A DNA stretch of 50,033 nucleotides, taken from assembly GCA_012064415.1 (NCBI GenBank), contig SSNU01000089.1, positions 1 through 50,033 on the forward strand, read 5' to 3'. Shown piece after piece: positions 9,786 through 17,458 of the stretch. Made by a program: the position numbers and the translations under genes. Each line of letters begins with the position of its first letter. The stretch's first letter is position 1. The notes under the pieces were generated by a model, which made no database searches, had not been told where the DNA came from, and saw only the letters and a list, made by a program, of their open reading frames with translations. The stretch comes from Gyrodactylus bullatarudis. Taxonomy: Eukaryota; Platyhelminthes; Monogenea; Gyrodactylidea; Gyrodactylidae.

Positions 9786-9860
9786 ACGAAGATATATTAA
9801 AATCAAATCTACATTTCTCAGAGCACCATCACTGGTAATAATTTAAAAATGATATAAGTT
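9786..9860 (-). repeat. Lineage B PLE terminal block, copy 1
   Basis: The minus-strand sequence runs from a TATCATTTTTAAA start through a degenerate CTGATGA (here AGTGATGG) and GAGAAATGTAGATTTG to TTTTAATATATC. The same 75-nt block occurs at 9991-10070, 10555-10620, 24734-24810, 37748-37825 and 45425-45490, near ends of lineage B PLE fragments. Confidence 0.6.
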
Positions 9861-9990
9861 GATTCAAGATAATATTTTACAAAATATTAATTAAAATCTT
9901 AGCTTGCATTATATTCTAATTTCTATTCATGACTCTATTCTTTAACTTAATTGTAAATTATCATTTTTCATTCAAACATTTAAAAAAAAT

Positions 9991-10070
9991 GAAAGCAGAT
10001 ATATTAAAACCGAATGTACTCTTTTCGAGGCATCATCAGTGGTAATTCTTCAAAAATGATAAGAGTTCAT
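9991..10070 (-). repeat. Lineage B PLE terminal block, copy 2
   Basis: Best-preserved CTGATGA copy on the minus strand: ACCACTGATGATGCCTCG then GAAAAG. It lies downstream of the endonuclease fragment at 10181-10558 in the same orientation, so it marks that element's 3' region. Confidence 0.65.
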
Positions 10071-10180
10071 TCAATATAGTAATTTACAAATTATGAAGGA
10101 AATAATAAAAGTCAAAGAAAATAAGAATAAGATGTGAGTTGAAAAAAACTCCAAAACTTTCCAATGCATAGCAACAGAGA

Positions 10181-10558
10181 GATGATCCTCCGCTCGGGTA
10201 GATCATTTCCTAATAGTTCTACCTATATATGAGACTCCACAATCACATTGGAATTTGTAAACTAATAGAGTTTTGTCCTTAGTAAATCCTTCAGCAAATC
10301 TTCATGAATCAAATTAAATAAGGTCTGAGTTTTAAATAAAATTTTCATTTTTTGTATGTTATTATAATGTTGATTGATGAGATCCTTAAATCTTCTTCTA
10401 ATGTAATTACTGAACCCATCACCTTTGAAGCTGAGCTTCATAAAAATAGTTGCTTTCTGCAATTCATCTGTTTCGACATAAATACATTCATCATATCTAT
10501 CCATATATACATGAATGAATTTTTCGACATATTTACTGGAATAACCATTTTCCTTCAA
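10181..10558 (-). pseudogene. Lineage B PLE, RT-EN connector and GIY-YIG start
   Basis: The open frame 10558-10262 contains GFSNYIRRRFKDLINQHYNN and KTQTLFNLIHEDLL. It aligns residue by residue with NGFSNDVRRRLNNLIDQHYD...IHRDLL at 44522-44800. After a stop it continues LVYKFQCDCGVSYIGRTIRK, the two halves (VY and YIG) of a GIY-YIG nuclease, before decaying below 10200. The reverse transcriptase part is absent. Immediately upstream (10555-10620) a lineage B terminal block lies in the opposite orientation. Confidence 0.75.
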
Positions 10559-10620
10559 ACTTCAAAGAAAGACCACTGATGGTCCTTTGAGAAATGCGGG
10601 TTTTGTTATAAACATATATA
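10555..10620 (+). repeat. Lineage B PLE terminal block, copy 3
   Basis: Contains ACCACTGATGGTCCTTTGAG followed by AAATGCGG. It matches the block at 24734-24810 and 45425-45490 and is head-to-head with the PLE fragment at 10181-10558. Confidence 0.55.
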
Positions 10621-10861
10621 TATAAATATTAAAAGTTTAACAATATAATTATATAAAATCTGAAAAAAACCCAAACCTGTACAATAAAATTATAAATTCG
10701 ATTCTATTAAATATAAAACCTCTTATTTCGCCATAAAATAATGTTATTTTTTCCGATAAATAACTTCAACTCTAAAAGTATTAAATTAAAACGCTAAAAA
10801 TTTGAAATTTTACCCAAAACTGATCCATCTAGTAAACTTGCAATGTTCAGTAGCTAATTAA

Positions 10862-11035
10862 TTGGAATTTGCTAGCTCAACTCAGAAACAAAATGGAAAT
10901 TTAGTCGGAATAATAATTGAACCCAAAGATCAATTAGTTGAAACAACGTCTCATTTTAATCAACTCCAATATTCTGGCCCAATAACAATTATGAAAAATT
11001 CAACACCAACGATGAAACCAGAGAACGATTTCAGT
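10862..11035 (+). pseudogene. Lineage C PLE C-terminal tail fragment
   Basis: The frame EFASSTQKQNG...GIIIEPKDQLVETT has the same nucleotides and peptide as the tail at 2702-2860 (ASSTQKKMDGVIIEPK). Because that tail follows a GIY-YIG domain there, this stretch is best read as the C-terminal tail of another PLE copy joined to the 5' edge of the lineage A element. The alternative is an N-terminal extension of the lineage A protein, but the frame shifts at the junction. Confidence 0.45.
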
Positions 11036-11040
11036 TATCA

Positions 11041-12909
11041 ATGGCTACATTTTGCAACGAATATTCATCAGAAGAAGTTAATTTCGAATACCTTCAATCC
11101 AGACATTACAAGGCTCTAAAAAGAATGAAAAGAAACAAGAACATCTTGCTCACAAAACCAGACAAAGGAACGGGAATTGTGCTCCTGAGAAAATGAAGAT
11201 ATCTGGAATCAATGAACAGAATACTCTCAGATCGGTCAAAATTTACCAAAACTAGAACAAAACTTCAGGATCATCAACCCAAAATATTTGAAGACAAAGT
11301 CAACAAAGAATTGAAAGCGATGCTGCAAAACAAACACATAGACAATTCTACCTATTTGAATCTCAGATGCTCAAACAGCTCAACGAATAGATTGTACGGA
11401 CTACCGAAGGTACATAAAATGAATAGAAACGAAAGTGATCCAGAAATTCCTCTCAGACCAATTTTGGACATGAGTCAATCAGCTACAAGCAAATTGGCGA
11501 AATGGTTAGTTGAAGTGCTTGAACCAATGAAGAAAGCAGTCTGTCGTCACTCCCTTTCAGACACATTTGAATTTGAAAATCAAAGAAGTCAACGTCAGTG
11601 ACCAAACTATGCTATCCTATGATGTCGTATCTTTATTCACGAATGTGCCACTAAGAGAAACAATTGACTTCGTCGGTGATTATGTGAAAAATAACCAATC
11701 GGATTTCAAACTGCCTTCAAATTGGATTAAAAAACTAATAGACCTGTGTTGCAAAAAAGTCGTCTTTAGTTTTAATAAGGAGTTGTATGTCAAAGAGACG
11801 GAGTGGCGATGGGTTCTCCCCTTGGACCCTTACTAGCGGATTTGTTCTTGGCAAAACTAGAAATGACAACTCTAAAACCAACAATCGATAAGTTTAACCA
11901 TTATTATCGCTATATGGACGACACATTCATCATTGTAAATAATAATCATAACTTTGAAAACTTATTAACAGATTTTAACCAGGCACACAGCCAAATAAAA
12001 TTTACAGCTGAAAAGGAAAGTGAGAACAGCCTACCATTCTTAGATGTGAAGCTTTCTATATGCTCAAACGGATCAATAAACAGAGGTATCTACAGAAAGG
12101 CCACATTCACAGGGAAGCTGCTCAATTTCAATTCTTTTGTTCCCATGAAAGTCAAACGAGGCTTGATAACAGCCCTAGCCAAACGAACTCGTAGAATAGT
12201 GTCTGAACCTGCATGGGAAAGCGAGCTAGAAGATCTTATCAGAATATTCTTGTCGAACGATTATCCTATCGAACTGATCAATGATCGACTATTGAAGCTG
12301 TATACACCCAAAGGAAAGCCAGAAGAAAGAGAAGGTGAAACTGTAACCTTAAACATACCTTTCAAAGGGGATAAATTGGCAGCAACATTTCAAAAGAAAA
12401 TAAGCCAAGTATTCAGTGAAACCTATCCAGAGGGAAACCTGAGAACGATTTTTCAGACCCAGAAATTATTCACAAACAACTCAAAAGACGAATTGGATAC
12501 CTGGAAGAAGAGCAACGTCGTTTACAATTTTCAATGTCCATGTAATTCAATGTACATTGGACGGACAACAAGACGACTCGATGACAGGATTGATGAACAT
12601 CTCTACAAGGGCCAAACAGCTATCAGAGAGCATCGAAAAAATATGTAATGCCCAAGTTTCTCCCCAAAACTTTGAAATTATTTACAAACCATCAGGGAAA
12701 AACGGTAAAATTTTGAAAGCAGCTGAAGCTCACCTTATTAACGAAAAAAGCCAAATCTATGTGTACAAAAGAATCATGTGAAACGAATGAGCCTACCAAA
12801 ACCGAGGGAGAAAAAACCAGCAGGATCACAACCCCCTCCAATGAAAAGAAGACGGGAAGAGACAGAAACGAACCAACAAATTACCAAGTTCTTCGTAGCA
12901 ACACAATGA
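11041..12909 (+). pseudogene. Lineage A Penelope-like element: reverse transcriptase + GIY-YIG endonuclease + PIP-like tail
   Basis: From ATG 11041 the frame carries LLTKPDKGTGIVLL, the PLE RT finger LYGLPKVHKMNR, and PLRPILDMSQSATSKLAKWL. Next come motif A YDVVSLFTNVP, motif B MAMGSPLGPLLADLFL and the catalytic YMDD (11911-11922), followed by LPFLDVKLS. The GIY-YIG module is VVYNFQCPCNSMYIGRTTRR and DDRIDEHL, ending KAAEAHLINEKS. The last part is a basic stretch KRRREE and the C-terminus NQQITKFFVATQ before TGA 12907-12909. Lesions: TGA at 11194-11196 and frameshifts near 11575, 11803, 12640 and 12775. The 5' end is truncated. All catalytic motifs are still visible, so decay is recent. Confidence 0.92.
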
Positions 12910-12950
12910 TCAAACCCTAATTATCCTGATTCGCCAACAGAACTAAATTT

Positions 12951-13216
12951 TCTTTCCACTAAACGCTGACTACAATAATAATTATTACTTTGATTGTACA
13001 AATTTCGAATAATTATGATTCAGATCTCTTACATTAATTTCTCTGACCTGGTAACAGGGAGGAGCCAATTGTATAACTATTAAAATTTGGACCAATAAGG
13101 CCATCTCTTTCAAATTTGTTAAACCTGTATTTACATGGCATGCATCACACTGATGAATATGCCCGAAGTAAAGATCTTTATTTGTGAAACAATCTGGCAT
13201 CTTCTTACTTTGCTCA
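12951..13216. repeat. 262-bp unidentified repeat, copy 1
   Basis: Nearly identical (about five differences by eye) and in the same orientation as 23764-24032. Both begin TTTCTTTCCACTAAACGC and end CTTACTTTGCTCAA. No terminal inverted repeats or target duplications are evident. Each copy holds a 71-codon minus-strand frame (MPDCFTNKDLYFGHIHQC...) that is kept open in both, with four amino acid differences. I do not recognise the protein. This copy lies between the lineage A PLE and a lineage C tail. Confidence 0.7.
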
Positions 13217-13221
13217 ATTAT

Positions 13222-13417
13222 GATTGAAAATGAAAGTGCAAATACAGAAAAGTCAACGGTACTTGATTATCGAATTAGTTCTCAACCTATAATTAGCAGT
13301 ATCGGAAATATGAAAAAAGCTGCACCTGCAAATGGTAAAAGAGGTAGAAAACGTAAAAGCCTAAGTGGGCAACCAACATTGGACAGAAAATTAAATTCAA
13401 GCACATTAAATTTCTGA
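13222..13417 (+). pseudogene. Lineage C PLE, basic C-terminal tail
   Basis: The frame reads TEKSTVLDYRISSQPIISS, then KRGRKRKSLSGQPTLDRKLN, and ends at TGA 13415-13417. The same modules occur in the PLE at 15127-15438 (SEKSTVVKNQIMSQPLIS; KRKRRRYSGQLLMDEFLK) and at 34741-34975 (VDNQINSQQLIS; KKGRKRKSLSGKP). It is only the last ~60 codons; the RT and nuclease are missing. A mariner inserted 34 nt downstream, and a decayed hammerhead-like motif follows beyond it. Confidence 0.6.
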
Positions 13418-13450
13418 TTAAGATTTAGGGCTTCTATTGTTGTTTAAATA

Positions 13451-14550
13451 TTAGGTTGCGAGAAAAGTAATGGGACTAAATATGAATTAAGCATATATTG
13501 ATATTTTATATACATTACAACATGAACATTCAATGAAAATAGTTTCCTGAAGAGTTGAGGCATTTTTCCCAACGAATTGGCAGTTGTTGGATACCATCTG
13601 CATAGAATTCTTCAGGTTTTGAAGCAAAATAGTCTTCAAGTCCAATTTTTACCTCCTCTTTTGATCTGAAATTTTTACCCTTTAGGAAATGTTGTAATGA
13701 TCTGAAAAGGTGATAATCAGACGGAGCAAGATCCGGACTATACGGTGGGTGGTCAATGAGATCAAAGTTCTCTTCTTCAAAAAATTTTTTAACCTCTTTT
13801 CCCAGATGAGGTCTGGCATTGTCTTGAAGAAAAGTTATTCTGCCAAATCTTGGGTAGTTTTGTCTAAGTTTAAGCACCATCTCTTTCAAGTAAGACAAAT
13901 AACGCTCAGCATTGACTGTTTTACCATAATCCAAGAGCTCAAAGTGCACAATTCCTTTCATTGTCCAGAAGACGGTCAACATCACCTTCTTGGCGAATCG
14001 ATTTTGGGTAGGCTGAGAGACATGATCTCCTACTTTCTTCCATGACCTTTTTCGACTCTGATCACTCAAATAAATCCACTTTTCATCAGTGGTAACAATG
14101 TTCTTCAGAAAATTGTCGTACTGAATCCTGTGGAGTAGCCTTTTGACTGCTTCAACTCGACGCTTTTTTTGAGAATCATTGAGCTCGTGTGGCACAAACT
14201 CATCATATGAGTTTACGAAATTCTCCTCGCGTAAAACTCGACAAACTGAGTGGTCGGACACATTCAATTGAGCAGAAAGAGCTCTAGAAGATAGATGGCA
14301 ATCTGATTCGATAGCAGCAACGATTTCATCACGATTGATCTCTGAAGGACGACCTGACCTTGCTTCATCTTCAAAATCCAATTTNTCTGCTATGCTCATG
14401 CTTTTAAAATTTTATAATGTTTAATATACATAAACAAAAAGCTTGAAAAATAAGCTTTCGAATGATGCCTATTTTGTTTAAACTTGGTTCAGTTTTGAGG
14501 GAGAAAATTTTAGTTGAAGTCAAAATCCCAATATTTTTCTCGCAACCTAA
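13451..14550 (-). mobile_element. mariner transposon with both TIRs
   Basis: The ends are TTAGGTTGCGAGAAAA (13451-13466) and its inverse ending CGCAACCTAA at 14550. Each is flanked by TA (13449-13450, 14551-14552), the Tc1/mariner target duplication. The 1100-bp element encodes a nearly intact DD34D transposase on the minus strand with its first helix-turn-helix missing. It is inserted in the 3' untranslated part of a lineage C PLE tail. Confidence 0.95.
13530..14399 (-). CDS. mariner transposase, N-terminally deleted
   Basis: The frame is 289 codons against the usual ~345. Motifs: DFEDEARSGRPSEI (interdomain), second HTH LSAQLNVSDHSVCRVL, FVPHELNDSQKKRR, and the catalytic triad TTDEKW / FLQDNARPH / PYSPDLAPSDYHLF. 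Exactly 34 residues separate the second and third aspartates, so it is DD34D. The start MSIA joins directly to the interdomain region, so about 55 residues of the first HTH are deleted. An ambiguous base at 14385 falls in codon 5 (GAN = Asp or Glu) near that junction. The catalytic domain is uninterrupted, but without the first HTH it should bind its TIRs poorly. TIRs are 13451 and 14550. Confidence 0.93.
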   Translation of the reverse strand: MSIAXKLDFEDEARSGRPSEINRDEIVAAIESDCHLSSRALSAQLNVSDHSVCRVLREENFVNSYDEFVPHELNDSQKKRRVEAVKRLLHRIQYDNFLKNIVTTDEKWIYLSDQSRKRSWKKVGDHVSQPTQNRFAKKVMLTVFWTMKGIVHFELLDYGKTVNAERYLSYLKEMVLKLRQNYPRFGRITFLQDNARPHLGKEVKKFFEEENFDLIDHPPYSPDLAPSDYHLFRSLQHFLKGKNFRSKEEVKIGLEDYFASKPEEFYADGIQQLPIRWEKCLNSSGNYFH

Positions 14551-14639
14551 TAAATAACTTGAAAAATAATTATAAACCCATAGACTTTAGAATTAGTACG
14601 ATTAAATGTGAATTTGAGGTTTCACTCTTATATGAGTTA

Positions 14640-14692
14640 TTATTCTGGATTAAGTCTGACGATTTCTAAGTAGCATTTTCGATTTTAAATGA
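14640..14692 (+). ncRNA. Decayed hammerhead-like motif of lineage C PLE
   Basis: GGATTAAGTCTGACGA matches the start of the intact copy on the minus strand at 14968-15020 (GGGATTAAGTCTGAAGA), but the stem II, GAAA and stem III parts are lost. Subtracting the mariner, it lies about 125 nt beyond the tail stop at 13417. That is close to the ~108-nt spacing in the copies at 15127 and 34741. Confidence 0.35.
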
Positions 14693-14899
14693 ATACTGAG
14701 AAAAGTTATATTTCAAGATTTTCACAAGTTTTTAAATCCAAGGTCGATGAAGAAGAAACGGTAAGATATGTCTCTCCTGATTATTGAACTTTAAAATTAT
14801 TTTCAAATTCCAAGTGAGTACTCTTTGATTTCCAATCCTTCATTTCTTTAAAATATGAAACACAGTTATTTTCATACCGCAAAATTTGAGTGGTAATAT

Positions 14900-15025
14900 T
14901 GCCGAACGTCATCAAATATGTTGTTACTCGATTCTAGACTCATAAGGAAGGTTGGAGAAAAAGCAAAAAATAAGTGATAAACGTTTTATTTCGCCGGGTC
15001 TCTTCAGACTTAATCCCGGACTGAC
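14900..15025 (-). repeat. Lineage C PLE terminal repeat
   Basis: This is the minus-strand 3' end of the PLE at 15127-16435. It contains the hammerhead-like motif (14968-15020), then a block ending in TTTGATGACGTTCGGCAATA that is shared with 5687-5745, 26371-26440 and 45228-45292. Confidence 0.65.
14968..15020 (-). ncRNA. Hammerhead-ribozyme-like motif, intact core (best copy)
   Basis: Minus strand: stem I strand AAGT (15008-15011), CTGAAGA (15001-15007), stem/loop II GACCCGGC (14993-15000), GAAA (14989-14992), stem III ATAAAACGTTTAT, cleavage-site C (14976), and the stem I partner ACTT (14972-14975). Stem I is therefore 4 bp with no mismatch and stem III 5 bp with a 3-nt loop. An additional CCGGG (15015-15019)/CCCGG (14994-14998) pairing is possible. 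It lies 108 nt downstream of the PLE stop codon. Confidence 0.6.
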
Positions 15026-15126
15026 ATTTATATATTGTTACAATGCATGTTTTTCTGCACTTCCATTTGTTCGAAACTGCTTAGAGAGGGAGGGATGTGA
15101 ATTTGAAATTCTGTTTCCAGGCGGTT

Positions 15127-16435
15127 TCACTTTCGTTTTTTCTCCATGCTTCGGCCCCCTTTACACTTTAGGAATTCATCCATCAGTAACTGGCCACTGT
15201 ATCGTCTTCGTTTTCGCTTAATTGGCTGATTAATTTTCCTCACTTCTTTTAGATTAATTGCAGGTTTACTAGAAGTTTGATCCTTTTTCAACTCTTCTTT
15301 TAGACTAATTAAGGGTTGGCTCATAATTTGATTCTTAACTACTGTTGACTTCTCGGATTGTTCACCTGTAACCAACTTTACATTAGTTGCTGAACTACGG
15401 ATCTCCTCTCTTGAATGCTGATTATTGGCTACAGCCAACTTCTCTGAGGTTTCATTTTGATTTTCACATTGAATCGAGGAGGGGGTAGAACTGCAGGCTT
15501 GAGGATCTTGGCCAGTTGTTTTCCTCTTTTGAACCTGTCACGGCTTCTGATGCCTAGATTCGCAGCAATCATTTTTTGTACACCCAAGTTCGGCTTAAGT
15601 TTTGAAATGAAGTGGTCCTCCACGCTTGGTAAATCATTCTTCCTCGCTCGACTAGATAAGTTTTGATCTACTTGGTAAAGGATTGATAAGTTTCCGTCAT
15701 CAGCTAAGTCTCGTGTAGGTGGTGTTGTACAGCACTATTGTGTTTAGGCCTCAGGTGCTCTTTGACTTTCTCGCCCAGAGTTCTCGTTGTTTGGCCAACA
15801 TATTTCGCACCACATGAACACGTATAGAGGTAGACTTCTCCTTTCTTCTTCAGTTTTGGGATTGGATCCTTGTTCCGGCCATTCAAAATTTCCGTAGTTT
15901 TCTGTATTATCCTCAGTTTTTTCCCCGGGTAATTTGAGATAGTTTTTTCTGTATAAATAATTCACGTAAATTTTCAAATACGTCCGAAAATCCATTAGTT
16001 TATTGCTCAATATTGACTTGCTGGTGTCCCCTTTGAAAGGCAGTTTCTGATGGATCGGCTCCTCGTTGTCATCTATTTCATCATTTCTGGGCTTTGCGTA
16101 GGCATGTTTCTCAACGACTCTGGAGGACTTCCACTTTCTTCTTCTTCCTTCACGTAATCTGCTGAGACTAATCTTTCGATATTTGGGAATTCATTTCTCA
16201 CTATACTCTAACTGAAAACTATAGAAAGGTAAGGGGCGTTTTTCTTTCTGTGGTTTTTTGTCTTGCCAACCGATTCGTGACGAATGATTTCTAGCTGTAG
16301 TAAGCTCAGGCTTCCATATTTTTCAGACTCATTAGTGAACTTGATATCCTCGTGGATACCATTCAGATCCTTGGAAATTTCATCAACATTGCAATTTATC
16401 AAGAGAAAAGTGTCGTCTAAATATCTGATGTACAA
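15127..16435 (-). pseudogene. Lineage C Penelope-like element: RT palm, GIY-YIG and long basic tail
   Basis: On the minus strand, YIRYLDDTFLLIN (16435-16395) is RT motif C with YLDD. GRNKDPIPKLKKKGEVYLYT and CSCGAKYVGQTTRTL (15886-15790) form the GIY-YIG core. KVKEHL and VQHHL follow, then LADDGNLSILYQVDQN and DHFISKLKPNLGVQK. The C-terminal tail (15438-15127) holds SEKSTVVKNQIMSQPLIS, KRKRRRYSGQLLMDEFLK and a final RSMEKKRK. The RT is cut at about 16440, and at least four frameshifts or stops are present. A short foreign-looking segment (15962-15993) interrupts the RT-EN connector. The tail is unusually long for a PLE and includes a QxxMxxFL motif. Confidence 0.85.
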
Positions 16436-16439
16436 TCGG

Positions 16440-17292
16440 GCATTGTTATTTAAATATTAAACACTCTTGTTTCTAATCAGTGTAAAATTAATCTTCGACC
16501 AAATTACAATTTCAAGAAGATAATGGCTCAAATAAAACAGCTCACAATTCAAATCCGATTTGCTGGTAATTTCTTAATTCACATGCTACTTCATAGAAAA
16601 AACTTCTGTTAAAAACTCTAAACAAATTTTCTTCCTACTCAACGATTGGTTTCATGCATTTGATCGGTTTATTTTTACCCTTGAACCAAATATCTATTTA
16701 TTACAGAAGAAGTGTTCAAATTTTCATGGAACACTTCAAGCAATTCTTGGTAAGCAATTATTCGATTATTGAGATGTTTTCTATCACAAGACAGATATTT
16801 ATCATATTTTTTAAAATTTATAACTTATTGATAATTTAAATAAGGCTTATTATAATAATGATCATTATTCTCGCTGACATTTTCAAATGTCTATTTTTTC
16901 AACCAAATATTTTTTTAGTGAGATACAAAGACTGAAATTCTCTAGTCCGTTGCTACTAGCATGTATCTCATAGGCTTTTTTTCTTTTCACCAATTGCTAT
17001 TATATTATTTTTTATCTTTCACATGAACAGTGAAGATGTATTCTTATCTACTTCCAATTCTGGAGTTATCAAGATTTGAAACTTCGTTTGAAAGTGATTC
17101 CGAAGAGAACGTATTAACATTTAATTAATATTAATTAGACAGTTTGATTTATTTAACCTATTATTGGAGAAATAATCTTTTTTGTAAAAAATTGGCTAAA
17201 ATTGGATTTTCCATAAAGATATTAATTGAAAAAGTTCGTTTACAACCAAAAAAATTGGTTGAATTTAAAATGGGAAAATTCTTGATTGACAT
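16440..17292. other. Unassigned AT-rich sequence
   Basis: No element or gene recognised beyond the broken edge of the PLE. Confidence 0.5.
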
Positions 17293-17458
17293 TTAATGAA
17301 TCCCGACAATGATATCATTAACATTTTTTGGCAAGATCTCAAAAGGGTAGTTTTCCAAAAAAGCCCCAGGAGTATTGAAGAACTTGAGGAGATAACCATC
17401 GAACAATGGTCAAAATCCCGCAAGAACGATGCGAAATACAAAATAGATTCTTATTAAA
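17293..17458 (+). pseudogene. Tc1-like transposase, C-terminal fragment
   Basis: The frame NPDNDIINIFWQDLKRVVF, then SIEELEEITIEQW, and an end at IDSY with TAA matches the C-terminus of Tc1-like transposases. There SPDLNPIEnlW carries the last catalytic Asp/Glu region, followed by eLe...eeW and a short tail. The conserved SPDLNPIE is altered to NPDNDIIN. Nothing upstream of this point is recognisable. Confidence 0.6.

Noticed and set aside
10862..11035. N-terminal extension of the lineage A PLE protein
   Set aside because: The same sequence follows a GIY-YIG domain at 2702-2860, and the frame changes at the junction with 11041, so a C-tail remnant of another copy is the better reading. Not fully excluded.
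13710..14045. 111-codon plus-strand ORF
   Set aside because: It is the antisense shadow of the mariner catalytic domain and has no motif of its own.
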